A stretch of DNA of 64,000 nt, taken from the NCBI RefSeq assembly GCF_022788635.1, contig NZ_CP076024.1, forward strand, positions 1-64,000. Direction: 5' to 3'. Position numbers and translations under genes: made by a program. Positions 7,499 to 17,034 of this stretch are shown one piece after another; position 1 is the first letter of the stretch; each line of letters starts with the position of its first letter. The DNA is from Methylobacter sp. S3L5C (GTDB lineage Bacteria > Pseudomonadota > Gammaproteobacteria > Methylococcales > Methylomonadaceae). The notes beneath the pieces were generated by a model. The model saw only the letters and a list, made by a program, of their open reading frames with translations. It ran no database searches and was not told the origin of the DNA.

Positions 7499-8918
7499 TC
7501 AATACTTCGGACAGTTTTGCTTTGATTAAAAATAGTCTGGAAGCCTGCAGCGTGGGAAGATGTAGTCAACGACGATAACAGCCCAACACGCCAAAGGCTT
7601 CCATGTACTTAACAGAACCCATTCTGCAGCAAATGTCCAGTGTAGCAAAGCCGTAGCGTAAGTTTATGTTCATCTTGCTAACAACCCTGACGTATCTGCC
7701 GGGACGGGTGAATTTCCGAAACCTTGGCCGTTATAGTGCTCTGAATGAAAAAACCTTTTCGAGATGGTTTCGTCGCTCGTTCGATTTTGTTACCTTCAAT
7801 TTGCTGAACTTGAAAGATTTAACGGATAAGGGTGAATGGGTAGCAGCAATTGATGCCAGCTTTTTACCCAAAAGCGGTCGCAATAGTTACGGCCTGGACT
7901 GGTTTTGGAACGGTTCACAGGGACAGGCTGAACGCGGACTGGAAATTTCACTGCTGGCCTTGGTGGATGTGACACACAACACAGCCTATACGCTGTCGAC
8001 TTATCAAACGCCCGCTTTGCCCAAAGCACCGAAGGTACCTGAAGTCGTCAAAGAGTCGACCGTAAATAGCGAAACCAAGGTGGCTCAAGATGTCGAGAAG
8101 ACACCGAAGAGCAAAGCCGAGAAAACGCCCAAAGAAACCCGGATCACCCGGGTAGATAGCTACCTTGATCACGTCAAACGCGATACCAAGGGACTGTTGG
8201 GGAAAATCCGTTATCTGGTCGCGGACAGTTTTTACGCCAAGACCAAGTTTATTAATGGCGTGGTAGAACATGGCCTGCACGTGGCCAGTAAGTTACGGCA
8301 TGATGCCGATCTGCGCTGGTTATATACCGGTGAACAAAAAGCCAAAGGTCGACCTCGCAAGTTTGCAGGCAAAGTTTGTTTCGATGGTTTGTCACGCTTT
8401 GAACTGGCAGGAGAAATCGATGGCCAGCGCGTCTATACCGCTGTCGTCAATTCGCCGACGTTCAAACGTAATCTGCGGATTGTCTATATCGTGCGAGAAG
8501 AAAAAGGCAAAACCTATACCGCATTATTATTCTGCACTGATACTGACTGTGCGGCCTTGGACATTCTGCGCTATTACAAAGCAAGATTTCAGATTGAGTT
8601 CGTGTTTCGCGATGCCAAGCAATACAGTGGACTATGCGATTGCCAAGCCACTTCCGAAGCAAAGTTGGGCTTCCATTTCAATGCTTCACTGACCGCACTG
8701 AATTTGCTGCGTCTGGAAGACCGGCAACAGGCCGTGGAAGGTGCAGGCCGCAACGTCATTTCCATCACCAGTTGGAAGACTCGTAAATTCAATGCCCATT
8801 TATTGGAAAGGTTTTCTTGCCACTTAGGAATCGACTTTACTGCCATAAAATCTAGCCAAGGCTTTGCAGCCCTCTGTAACTATGGGGCTATCGCCGCGTA
8901 AACTGCCCGAAGTATTGA
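7499..8918 (+). mobile_element. IS4-family insertion sequence, terminal repeats intact
   Basis: The terminal inverted repeats are TCAATACTTCGGACAGTTT at 7499-7517 and its complement, with one mismatch, at 8900-8918. TAAA is present on both outer sides (7495-7498 and 8919-8922) and could be a 4-bp target duplication, although the exact end is ambiguous by one base. The element is about 1.42 kb and carries a single transposase with the IS4 YREK signature. Confidence 0.85.
7603..8901 (+). CDS. IS4-family DDE transposase, probable amber codon near N terminus
   Basis: This transposase catalyses cut-and-paste movement of the surrounding element. The long open frame starts at 7666 (411 residues). 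The same frame extends upstream to an ATG at 7603 and is broken only by a TAG at 7654-7656, so the original protein was probably 432 residues. The catalytic triad is visible: a first Asp in 'AAIDASFLP', a second in 'LVADSFYAK', and the Glu in the IS4 signature Y-x2-R-x3-E-x6-K ('YKARFQIEFVFRDAK'). A Lys/Glu/Pro-rich insertion of about 60 residues separates the first and second Asp. Reinitiation at 7666 could still yield protein, but the N-terminal DNA-binding part would be shortened. Activity is doubtful. Confidence 0.85.
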
Positions 8919-8922
8919 TAAA

Positions 8923-9436
8923 TGATGTCGTAATTGTCATGATAGGTTATTGAGTAACGTTGTCTATTTATTCATCTTACTGGTTTTGTTGGTGTTTTTA
9001 TTTAGTGTTCACGGTTACGCACTATTTGGTATTGGCTGTCCACAGTGTGGATAGTGATTATCATTAGGGTTGTATAAAGACTTACTATTGGGTATGCGCT
9101 ATCCCTTATTTGGAAACAGCTTTTTATAGTATGGGCTGAACGTCCCACATTATGGTACGCGGTAACGAGATAAACTGTCTGGCGACATTTATGTCGGGTC
9201 TGTGTGTTTATATAAAGCATCTTGCAACATTTATAGTGGGATGAGCATTCCAAATAATGGATTGCCGTGTTCAAATATGTTGTATCTGGTTTTAAAATAG
9301 GGGATATCAAGCAAATAATATATACAGCCGGGTTCAATAGGTGGGTGAAATAAATTATGGATTTATGTGTAAAGTTGGCGCACTATTTATCCGCTGATAT
9401 TTTTTACTAGATTTTTCTTTTAAGAGGATTCATCCC
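8923..9436. other. Gene-free AT-rich gap upstream of hypothetical gene
   Basis: No supported gene. Short motifs recur loosely (CACTATTTGG, CTATCCCTTATTTGG, CCACATTATGG, CCAAATAATGG), suggesting decayed repeat sequence, but no clean unit could be defined. AGAGGA at its 3' end is the ribosome site of the next gene. Confidence 0.5.
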
Positions 9437-10129
9437 ATGGCTAATTCACCGACGATTCCCCGTACCGATGCAGGCAGACGAGAACTCTTGCAGCATCTTA
9501 GTATTCAATTACCCAACTATACCGATATTTTAGAAATTAGTACGGCCGATTTAAGGCAAGTTCAAGCCGGTTCTGATTGGTTTGATTACAGCCTTAAGGT
9601 AGAAGAGGCAGGACAACGTTATACCGATGGTAATTTTGCCCTTAAACGGGTGCTACGAGACGGCCCTAAGAGTGCAGTCATCAATCTGCCGGCACCGTTG
9701 GTAGTCATCACGCCGCCAACATCGGAACCTTATGCCGATATTATAGGTTTTTTAGGCGCTTTAATTGTACGTATTAAAAAGCACAAAAATTATACCGAAG
9801 CCATCGGTAAAGCATTACATATTATTCCGCCACAAAGCCCGGCGCCTGATCCGGCCTTGTTACAACCGGATTTAACATTTGATTTTAATGCCGGTCATCC
9901 GGTTTTGTCTTGGTATCATAATGGTACGGATGCTTTGTTAATAGAAGCCGATTACGGCACCGGCTCGTTTAGTTTGGTTGCCATTCAAATGACCACCCGT
10001 TTTGAAGATAGCGCACCTTTGCCATCACCGGGCACCGTGGTGCTATGGAAGTATCGTGCTATTTATCGTATTCGAGATGCCCAAGTCGGGCAGTGGAGTA
10101 AAGTATTGGAAATAAGTGTTAAAGGTTAG
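9437..10129 (+). CDS. Hypothetical protein with fibronectin-like C-terminal half
   Basis: The 230-residue product has no signal peptide or transmembrane segment. Residues 1-130 look helical. Residues 140-230 have alternating beta-strand character ('PVLSWYHNGTDALLIEADYG' to 'VGQWSKVLEISV') resembling a fibronectin type III-like fold. An AGAGGA ribosome site lies 8 nt before the ATG. I do not recognise a family. It stands alone between an insertion sequence and the flgJ end of the flagellar operon, on the opposite strand from flgJ. A flagellar role is possible by location only. Confidence 0.6.
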   Translation: MANSPTIPRTDAGRRELLQHLSIQLPNYTDILEISTADLRQVQAGSDWFDYSLKVEEAGQRYTDGNFALKRVLRDGPKSAVINLPAPLVVITPPTSEPYADIIGFLGALIVRIKKHKNYTEAIGKALHIIPPQSPAPDPALLQPDLTFDFNAGHPVLSWYHNGTDALLIEADYGTGSFSLVAIQMTTRFEDSAPLPSPGTVVLWKYRAIYRIRDAQVGQWSKVLEISVKG

Positions 10130-10227
10130 CTGATTAGTGATGTTAGCTGGGGTAAAGGCATCGCCATGCTTATCGCTTGTTATTGACAAAATAACTCACA
10201 TTTTGAAATCTATCCAAATTTTTAAAC

Positions 10228-10262
10228 GTTTCGATCGGGGTTACAAACCCCGACCGGCATCA
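10228..10262. repeat. REP-like palindromic element, copy 2
   Basis: TCGATCGGGGTTACAAACCC followed by CGACCGGCATC, the reverse complement of the element at 4106-4145 with few changes. The arms GGGGTT and AACCCC can pair. Confidence 0.65.
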
Positions 10263-10319
10263 GTAGGCAATTAAAGCTACCTCATCGAAATAACTGTGTA
10301 TTAGTCAGGTTATGTGAGT

Positions 10320-10402
10320 TTCTAATGAAATAAATCTTTTGATCTTTTGCTTTTTTTCGTGCTTTTCGTGTTTTTCGTGGACTAAAGCTTTTGCTTTTTT
10401 AA
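10320..10402 (+). repeat. Dispersed 'TTTTCGTG' repeat, copy 3
   Basis: Nearly identical to 4661-4745. Like that copy, it lies directly downstream of the stop codon of a minus-strand flagellar gene (flgJ, stop at 10407). Confidence 0.8.
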
Positions 10403-10406
10403 ATGC

Positions 10407-11342
10407 TTAAGCCGGTTGTATACGTCTAATAACGCTCATTAGTTTGGTGGCATACGCAGGGTCAGTCGCATAACCGGCGTTTTGTAAGCCTTGGGCAAAG
10501 CCATCGACACTTTGCCCGTTAACAAGAACCTGTCCGTAACGTGGATTGTCCTGCAAGAATGAGGCGTAATCACGAAAAGCATCGGCATCAGAGTCATAGG
10601 CACGAAATCGCGCCACAACTTTTGCGGGCACCCCTTGTATATATTCAGTCGTGGTTACCTCAGCGACATTACCTTTCCAACTGGCACCCGCCTTAATTCC
10701 AAAAAGATTATGACTACTACTACCATCCTCCAACTTGATCTCGCGCTTACCCCAACCACTTTCCAATGCCGCATGGCCTAAAATAAAGTCGGCAGGAATA
10801 CCGGTAATAGCGGCGGCAGTTTCAGCATGAGCGTGCATTCTGGCATGAAAATCTTGAACGGAACCACTAACAGAACGTGTCGCTGTTTTAACGTCATTAG
10901 TCGGAGTTAAAGATGCCTGTGCATATAAAGACGCAGCATCAAGAGCCGAGGTAAGTTGCGTAGGTGAGTGTAACTTTCCCCCGGTAACGGTTCGAGGTAG
11001 CGCAGTCAAATCCGGCATTAGTTGAGCGCTACTACCGCTTTTAAGCTGCCCCAATAACAGGTCTGCAACGCCTATGCCGCGTTGTGCCATGTTTTGACTA
11101 AGTTGCTGATCCAACATGGAAGTATAAAGCTCTCGATCATGACTTTCTCCCATCAGATTACCTTGTGGCGTTGCTTGCCGCATACTCTGGAGCATCATAT
11201 TAATAAACAAGGCTTCAAATTGCTTGGCAGATTCTTTTAATGCTTGGGCAGGATTTTGCTGAGACATTTGCCGTACACGGCCCAAGGACTGCACATCCAT
11301 CGCCAATTCGTTTGAGCTATCTGCAGGTTTCATTGTTGTCAT
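10407..11342 (-). CDS. flgJ: Flagellar rod assembly protein / muramidase FlgJ
   Basis: The 311-residue product is bifunctional. The N-terminal rod-capping domain (about 20-100) has the conserved 'FEALFINMMLQSMR' segment and scaffolds rod assembly in the periplasm. The C-terminal glucosaminidase-type (GH73) domain (about 165-310) cuts peptidoglycan to let the rod through, with catalytic Glu194 in 'HAALESGWGKR'. A Ser/Thr-rich linker joins them. Last gene of flgBCDEFGHIJ, 3 bp after flgI. Confidence 0.96.
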   Translation of the reverse strand: MTTMKPADSSNELAMDVQSLGRVRQMSQQNPAQALKESAKQFEALFINMMLQSMRQATPQGNLMGESHDRELYTSMLDQQLSQNMAQRGIGVADLLLGQLKSGSSAQLMPDLTALPRTVTGGKLHSPTQLTSALDAASLYAQASLTPTNDVKTATRSVSGSVQDFHARMHAHAETAAAITGIPADFILGHAALESGWGKREIKLEDGSSSHNLFGIKAGASWKGNVAEVTTTEYIQGVPAKVVARFRAYDSDADAFRDYASFLQDNPRYGQVLVNGQSVDGFAQGLQNAGYATDPAYATKLMSVIRRIQPA

Positions 11343-11345
11343 AAA

Positions 11346-12404
11346 TTAATTTACCTCAAGTTCTGCATGCAAGGCACCAGCGGCCTTCATGGATTGCAAA
11401 ATAACCAGCATTTCCGGTGGCGATGCTCCAATATCATTCAACGTTTTGACAACATCGGCCAATAACACTCCCGGTTTTAACACCATCAAATTTTGATTGG
11501 GTACGATCATTGTTGGAGTCATATCAGGTGGATAGCCAACAACTATAGAAAGCGTGCCATGCGACACGGCACAGGCATCAAGGGTGACAGCCTGATTAAT
11601 AACAACTGCACCAGTACGGACATTAAATACGACTTTTGGCTTTAGCTGTGCAGGCGCAATATCCAGCATCTCAAGTTCACCAATAAAGGCCACTCGCTCA
11701 TTTTGTTTTAGCGGAGCCCGTATCTGAATAACCAGCCCGTTTTGCGCCTCGGCAATTCCCGCACCAAAACGGTTATTAATCACCTCAACCATACGACTGG
11801 CCATATTAAAATTATTTTCGTTGAGCACCAGCTTCACATAAGAGCCCTGCCCCACCGAAGAATTAACAGCACGTTCTACAGTGGCCCCGCCAACAATATT
11901 ACCAGGGATTGGATTATTGCCCGGGGAACCACTACCAGAGCCCTCATAGCCGCCCAGCAAAATATTGCCTTGAGCCATGGCATAAATTTGCCCATCAGCC
12001 CCTTTCAAGGATGTCAACATTAAGGTACCACCACGCAGACTTTTGGCTGAGGCCATTGAAGAAACCGTTACATCAAAGGCTTGACCGGGCTGGGCAAATG
12101 CTCGTAGCATGCCGGTAACCACAACTGCTGCAGTGTTTTTCGTTCGCATGTTAATACCTTGCGGTACATTAACACCCATCTGTTGCAGCGAATTAATAAC
12201 GCTTTGATTAGAAAAAAATGAAGTCTGATCACCTGTACCTTCCAGACCCACTACCAAACCATATCCAATCAACTGATTTTCCCGAACCCCTTGGATATTA
12301 GCCAAATCTTTCATTCGCTCTGCAACAGCAACCGTAGACAAACTCGCCAGCAAACAAGCCCAACACCAGCTTATTGCCAGCCAACCTGGTCCCGCTTTCT
12401 TCAT
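11346..12404 (-). CDS. flgI: Flagellar P-ring protein FlgI
   Basis: The 352-residue P-ring subunit surrounds the rod in the peptidoglycan layer. A signal peptide ends near Ala28 ('STVAVA'), followed by the family hallmark 'RMKDLANIQGVRENQLIGYG'. The body contains the usual 'GGTLMLTSLKGADGQIYAMA' block and the C terminus ends in a conserved 'LHAELEVN'. The ATG overlaps the flgH stop by 4 nt (ATGA), indicating translational coupling. Confidence 0.97.
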   Translation of the reverse strand: MKKAGPGWLAISWCWACLLASLSTVAVAERMKDLANIQGVRENQLIGYGLVVGLEGTGDQTSFFSNQSVINSLQQMGVNVPQGINMRTKNTAAVVVTGMLRAFAQPGQAFDVTVSSMASAKSLRGGTLMLTSLKGADGQIYAMAQGNILLGGYEGSGSGSPGNNPIPGNIVGGATVERAVNSSVGQGSYVKLVLNENNFNMASRMVEVINNRFGAGIAEAQNGLVIQIRAPLKQNERVAFIGELEMLDIAPAQLKPKVVFNVRTGAVVINQAVTLDACAVSHGTLSIVVGYPPDMTPTMIVPNQNLMVLKPGVLLADVVKTLNDIGASPPEMLVILQSMKAAGALHAELEVN

Positions 12405-13051
12405 AACAACAAGACGGTAGAAAAGAGACGACTAAACCATTTAAAAATTTCGGCTCCGTCGAACTGACTGTTGGTGCGGTATTCAACCCGACTATCGGCT
12501 AATTTTGTGGAAGGCACCATGTTACCCACCTCAATGGAGGTTGGCATCACCATGCCTGACAGACGAATAAACTCAGTACCTTTATCAAGACCAATCTGCT
12601 TTTCGCCGCTAACCCGTAGATTACCATTAGGCATTACTTCTAAAACAGTCACCGCAATCATACCTGCAAAGTTATAGCTGGCGCTACCTGTGGCCTTGGC
12701 CGCTGATTGCATTTGGGCAGTCTCGGACACTTGTAAATTAGTTGTCGACACACCAAACAATTTATCAACACTGGCATTCATGGCACCCGAATTATTATCT
12801 GAAGCGCCAGTCTTTTTATCGGCAGTTACTTTTTCGGTAATGACTACAGTCAGTACATCTCCAACCGCATGCGCACGAAAATCTCCAAACATCGGGCGAA
12901 AAGAATCAACCTGAAAAATAGCCCCATTATCAGGAGCAACGGGAACCGGTAACTGTGCGCGCATAGTGGTTGGCTGAGCCACAATCGAAGTGGGAGCCAC
13001 TGAACAGCCGGTCAGTGCCGAGAATATAAAAACCAACAATAAATACATCAA
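12401..13051 (-). CDS. flgH: Flagellar L-ring lipoprotein FlgH
   Basis: The 216-residue outer-membrane L-ring subunit. A short signal ends in LTGC, making Cys16 the lipidated residue. Conserved segments follow: 'FRAHAVGDVLTVVITE' and 'LRVSGEKQIGLDKGTEFIRL'. A 'SGMV...EVGNMVPST' region precedes the C terminus. It sits 16 bp after flgG and overlaps flgI. The C-terminal 'LFSTVLLL' is hydrophobic, as in other FlgH. Confidence 0.96.
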   Translation of the reverse strand: MMYLLLVFIFSALTGCSVAPTSIVAQPTTMRAQLPVPVAPDNGAIFQVDSFRPMFGDFRAHAVGDVLTVVITEKVTADKKTGASDNNSGAMNASVDKLFGVSTTNLQVSETAQMQSAAKATGSASYNFAGMIAVTVLEVMPNGNLRVSGEKQIGLDKGTEFIRLSGMVMPTSIEVGNMVPSTKLADSRVEYRTNSQFDGAEIFKWFSRLFSTVLLL

Positions 13052-13067
13052 ACAAACTCTCCCAAAA

Positions 13068-13850
13068 TCACATCTGTGCCAGCTTCTGTAGCATCTGATC
13101 AGCTGCCGTTACAGCCTTGCTATTGATTTCGTAAGCCCGTTGGGCTTGAATCATATTGGTCATTTCTTCTACGACATTGACATTGGATGTTTCGATATAA
13201 CCCTGCGCCAGATAGCCCATACCATTGCTATCTGGTGCATTAATAATCGGCGGCCCAGAGGAAGCTGTTTCAATGAACACGTTTTCACCTTGGGCCGACA
13301 ATCCGGCCGGATTCATAAAGCTCGCCAATTCTATAGTCCCGACAGTATTGGGTTGAACCGATCCAGGCTGGACGACACTAACCGTACCATCACGCCCCAC
13401 AGTTACACTTTGAGCATCAGACGGAATGGCAATGGTTGGTTGCACCGGATAGCCACTGGCAGTAACCAGTAAACCCTCACTGTTGACCTGAAACGAACCA
13501 TCCCGCGTATAAGACAATGTGCCATCCGGCATCAGTATTTGAAAAAAACCGGTACCCTGAATCGCTAGATCTTTATTATTGCCTGTTTGCTGCAAGTTAC
13601 CCTGAAGATACAAGCGCTCGGCTGCCACGACCCTTACCCCTGTTCCCAATTGTAAGCCGGACGGTAATTGCGTTATTTGAGATGACTGTCCTCCGGGCTG
13701 ACGAATGGTTTGATAGAGCAGATCTTCAAAAACCGCCCGTGACCGCTTAAATCCGGTAGTACCAACATTCGCCAGGTTATTGGTAATAACATCTAACTGA
13801 CTCTGTTGTGCTTCCAACCCGGTTTTGGCAATCCATAGTGATCTAAACAT
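13068..13850 (-). CDS. flgG: Flagellar distal rod protein FlgG
   Basis: The 260-residue distal rod subunit, exported by the flagellar type III system without a cleaved signal. It has the N-terminal rod motif ('[20 protein letters not shown]'), a central 'LQLGTGVRV' and '[20 protein letters not shown]' region, and the C-terminal helix ('[21 protein letters not shown]'). The length is typical. It lies 33 bp after flgF. Confidence 0.97.
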   Translation of the reverse strand: MFRSLWIAKTGLEAQQSQLDVITNNLANVGTTGFKRSRAVFEDLLYQTIRQPGGQSSQITQLPSGLQLGTGVRVVAAERLYLQGNLQQTGNNKDLAIQGTGFFQILMPDGTLSYTRDGSFQVNSEGLLVTASGYPVQPTIAIPSDAQSVTVGRDGTVSVVQPGSVQPNTVGTIELASFMNPAGLSAQGENVFIETASSGPPIINAPDSNGMGYLAQGYIETSNVNVVEEMTNMIQAQRAYEINSKAVTAADQMLQKLAQM

Positions 13851-13883
13851 GGTATTCCTCTTTATCTATAATGGCTGGATAAA

Positions 13884-14627
13884 CTATTGGCTCAGGTTTA
13901 AAATCTGACTGGCCTTGGTATCATTCTCTTGGGCATTTTTAAACAAACTCATATTCATATCAAACTGGCGACCCAAACTAATCATGTCCACCATAGATTC
14001 GACGATATTGACATTACTATCTTCCAACGCACCACCCAATAAAGAGACACCGATATCCGCTGCCACCGGCTTGCCGGTGCTACTGCGAAAAAGCCCGTCA
14101 TCTCCACGCTTGAGAGTATCTGGCTGCGGATTAACCAACTTGATACGACCTAACACCGCCATGGATTCCGGATTAGAACCGGGAATTAAAGAAGATATAG
14201 TGCCATCCTTGCCTACTAATAAAGAAGTATCGAAAGGAATGCTAATAGGGCCACTATCACCCTGCACATTTAACCCGCCCTCGGATTGCAAAATCCCATT
14301 TGGCGTAATCTTCAAGGCACCTGCTCGCGTATAAGCCTCTTTGCCATCTGACCCTTGCACGGTAATCCAACCGGCACCCTTAATAGCAACATCAAGGCTT
14401 CGACCCGTCTGACGAATCGTACCTTCGGAAAAATCAGCCCCCACGGTATCGTCAGATACTTGCGATCGGGTAGCCAGACCCTTACCCTCTACCGGCACCG
14501 CACGAAAAGCATCTATTTGGGCTCGAAATCCGGTGGAACCGACGTTCGCCATATTGTGCGATACAGTCGTCTGCTGCTCCATAATTTGCTTGGTACCAGT
14601 CATGGCAGTATAAATAAGACGATCCAT
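13884..14627 (-). CDS. flgF: Flagellar proximal rod protein FlgF
   Basis: The 247-residue rod protein. It has the N-terminal rod motif 'QQTTVSHNMANVGSTGFRAQ', the characteristic 'GRSLDVAIKGAGWITVQGSDG', and the C-terminal helix 'SNVNIVESMVDMISLGRQFD'. The ribosome site GGAG precedes the ATG. It lies between flgE and flgG in canonical order. Confidence 0.96.
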   Translation of the reverse strand: MDRLIYTAMTGTKQIMEQQTTVSHNMANVGSTGFRAQIDAFRAVPVEGKGLATRSQVSDDTVGADFSEGTIRQTGRSLDVAIKGAGWITVQGSDGKEAYTRAGALKITPNGILQSEGGLNVQGDSGPISIPFDTSLLVGKDGTISSLIPGSNPESMAVLGRIKLVNPQPDTLKRGDDGLFRSSTGKPVAADIGVSLLGGALEDSNVNIVESMVDMISLGRQFDMNMSLFKNAQENDTKASQILNLSQ

Positions 14628-14684
14628 AAATCAGACTCCGCAGATTAAAAACAGGTTAATAACCAAATGAGTTACAGCCAAGCC

Positions 14685-15878
14685 CTATTGTTTAAGACCA
14701 ACAATCGTTTGCAAGTTTTGGTCTTCAGTTTTTATCACAGATGATTGCGCCTGAAAAGCCCGCTGCGCGGAAATCATGTTAACCATTTCATTAACCAGAT
14801 TAACGTTAGAATCTTCAATAGCTGATGAACTCAGCAGACCCAGACCCAATGCTGTCGAACCTGCTGATCCAACTGACGCATTCCCTGATTTGGAAGTCGC
14901 TGTCCATTGATTATTAGGTGCCGATGCCAGTCCGTTCAAATTTTTAAATGTTGCCAAGGCGACTTGTCCCACAACCGCAGAATTACCTGTACTATAGAGC
15001 ACACTAATAACCCCGTCCATGCTGACTGAGTAACTGGTCATTTGGCCGGATGGAAAACCATTCTGACTGTTAGTGGCACCAAAGGGGGTAGCATATTGCA
15101 CGGATTGTTTTAAATCCAATAATATGTCCTGACTGCCGACTGTCACGGTTTTTGAGCGTGCGGAGCTAGAAACATCCAGAGCCCCACCAGCATCAAATAC
15201 GAGATCCCCAACAGATGTTACCGCAGATCCCCCATCAACAGTAGCATTAACAGACCAAGTGGCCGCCCCTGTAGTCGCATCAACAGCTGTCTTGGTATAA
15301 AAAGTTTCAATCGTATGAGGAGCACCCAACGAATCATAAAAATTGCTGGTGGTCGCACTGGTATAAGTCGTCGGATCTGTCGGATCGAAAGTCGATGCAT
15401 TAACAGAATTAAGAGAATTAAGCGTTAACCCTTGCGTCGCTGTTGTTGTTGCCACCGGCTTGGAGGCTTCAGAAGCGAATATAAGAGGCACGGCTCCAGA
15501 ATTGGCCTGTATAACACCATCAACAGCTTTATAGCCGGTTAGAATACCTCCCATGGCGTCAACAACTTCACCGGCCTTGTTTAGCGAAAATTGGCCATCG
15601 CGGGTATAAGTCTTAATGCCATTGTTATCCAATTGGAATAAACCGGCACCATTAATGGCCATGTTAAACGGACTGCCACTGGCACTAATGGTGCCTTGCG
15701 AAAAGGCCTGTACTGCGCCCGCTTTCTCGCTCCCCGAAGCTGCGAACGACATGGCCGCCAAAGTCTGATTAAAAGTGGAGCTTTTAAAACCCACGGTGTT
15801 GGCGTTGGCGATATTATTGCTAATCACATCCAGCCTTTGTTGTGCCAGATTCATACCTGTGATATCGATAAAACTCAT
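14685..15878 (-). CDS. flgE: Flagellar hook protein FlgE
   Basis: The 397-residue hook subunit. The N terminus 'QRLDVISNNIANANTVGFKS' and the C terminus 'SNVNLVNEMVNMISAQRAFQ' form the D0 domain. The centre (about 150-330) is Thr/Ser/Ala-rich and corresponds to the surface-exposed D1/D2 domains, with the conserved 'GQMTSYSVSMDGVISVLYS' before the return helix. The ATG has AAAGGA upstream. Confidence 0.97.
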   Translation of the reverse strand: MSFIDITGMNLAQQRLDVISNNIANANTVGFKSSTFNQTLAAMSFAASGSEKAGAVQAFSQGTISASGSPFNMAINGAGLFQLDNNGIKTYTRDGQFSLNKAGEVVDAMGGILTGYKAVDGVIQANSGAVPLIFASEASKPVATTTATQGLTLNSLNSVNASTFDPTDPTTYTSATTSNFYDSLGAPHTIETFYTKTAVDATTGAATWSVNATVDGGSAVTSVGDLVFDAGGALDVSSSARSKTVTVGSQDILLDLKQSVQYATPFGATNSQNGFPSGQMTSYSVSMDGVISVLYSTGNSAVVGQVALATFKNLNGLASAPNNQWTATSKSGNASVGSAGSTALGLGLLSSSAIEDSNVNLVNEMVNMISAQRAFQAQSSVIKTEDQNLQTIVGLKQ

Positions 15879-15929
15879 ATATAATGTCCTTTAAATGTCA
15901 ATTTAAAATCAACGGTAATCAGCTTGCGC

Positions 15930-16604
15930 TTATCGGATTTGACGTATATCTGCCAAGCTGAAATTTCCTACCGGAGGCACGCTAAGATCAATAGCTCCGG
16001 CGGATGACAGCGTCACATTGGCAACCGTACCACTGGCTAATGCGGTTGGTGTGACTGACTGCCCCCCACTTGTTGCCGACACCTGAAAGGTATAAGCACC
16101 GTTTTCTGCGGCAGTTCCAGCGTTGGTTGCACCATCCCATGCCAGGTTTAACGTGCCAACTGACTGTGAACCCAAGTTCATGGTTTGCACCACATTACCG
16201 TTAGCATCACTAATAGTTACAGTTAAACTATCCACCGCCTGCGCCAACTCTACGCCCATCTGTGACTGACCATTAGACAACGCTAAGTTGGTGCCTGGAA
16301 CAAGCACATTTTTACCCAGCAAACTGGCCGCCTGTGTGGTCTGGCTGGACTGAAGACCACTTGCCACGGTGTCCATGGTGGCATTTAACTTGTTAATACC
16401 GGTTACCATATTCAATTGCGACATCTGCGTAGACATATCGGAATTCGACATGGGTGCGGTTGGATCCTGATTTTTCATTTGCGCAAGCAACAACGACATA
16501 AATTGGGCTTGTGCGGCAGTACCAGTGGCTTGACTAGTCGAAGTTGCAGATATTGTAGCCGGGGTAACTGGAGCCGAAGTGGTACCGATAACAGAAATTG
16601 TCAT
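15930..16604 (-). CDS. flgD: Flagellar hook-capping protein FlgD
   Basis: The 224-residue hook-cap scaffold, needed for FlgE polymerisation and removed afterwards. The conserved N-terminal block 'FMSLLLAQMKNQDPTAPMSN' is followed by 'QLNMVTGINKLN'. The C-terminal half carries the FlgD Ig-like part ('LAWDGATNAGTAAENGAYTF'). AGAGGAT precedes the start. Confidence 0.96.
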   Translation of the reverse strand: MTISVIGTTSAPVTPATISATSTSQATGTAAQAQFMSLLLAQMKNQDPTAPMSNSDMSTQMSQLNMVTGINKLNATMDTVASGLQSSQTTQAASLLGKNVLVPGTNLALSNGQSQMGVELAQAVDSLTVTISDANGNVVQTMNLGSQSVGTLNLAWDGATNAGTAAENGAYTFQVSATSGGQSVTPTALASGTVANVTLSSAGAIDLSVPPVGNFSLADIRQIR

Positions 16605-16624
16605 GACTAATAATCCTCTCTAAA

Positions 16625-17029
16625 TTACTGACCTATAGTCAGTGTTTTTAATAACATGGATTTAGCTGCGTTCATGGTATCCACATTGGTTTGATAAGAG
16701 CGTGAAGCCGACAGCATGTTAACCATCTCTTCAGCAACGTTTACATTAGGCATCGCCACATAACCTTCTTTATTGGCCTGAGGATGTCCCGGGTTATAAA
16801 CCAACTTGGCAGGACTGGTATCGTCAATCACCCGCGAAACCTTAACTCCCGCTTCTTTTACACCACCGACTGGCACCGTCATAAACTCTACTTGCTTGGC
16901 ACGGTAAGCCAAACCATTTGGTCCGATCGTACTGTCGGCATTTGCCAGGTTACTTGCAACCACATTTAGGCGCTGGCCCTGTGCAGACATAGCGGAACCT
17001 GCAATATTAAAAATATTGAGTAAAGACAT
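16625..17029 (-). CDS. flgC: Flagellar proximal rod protein FlgC
   Basis: The 134-residue rod protein, of typical size. The rod motif is '[17 protein letters not shown]', and the FlgC hallmark '[20 protein letters not shown]' precedes the C-terminal helix '[20 protein letters not shown]'. It starts 5 bp after flgB. Confidence 0.97.
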   Translation of the reverse strand: MSLLNIFNIAGSAMSAQGQRLNVVASNLANADSTIGPNGLAYRAKQVEFMTVPVGGVKEAGVKVSRVIDDTSPAKLVYNPGHPQANKEGYVAMPNVNVAEEMVNMLSASRSYQTNVDTMNAAKSMLLKTLTIGQ

Positions 17030-17034
17030 AATTA

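Noticed and set aside
9002-9337. Minus-strand 111-codon frame
   Set aside because: Biased Tyr/His/Cys/Thr composition, no ribosome site, no family resemblance; the region reads as decayed non-coding sequence.
9380-9410. TAAAGTTG...GCTGATAT as a sigma-28 promoter for the 9437 gene
   Set aside because: The spacing is four bases too long and the -10 match is poor, unlike the two convincing sites.
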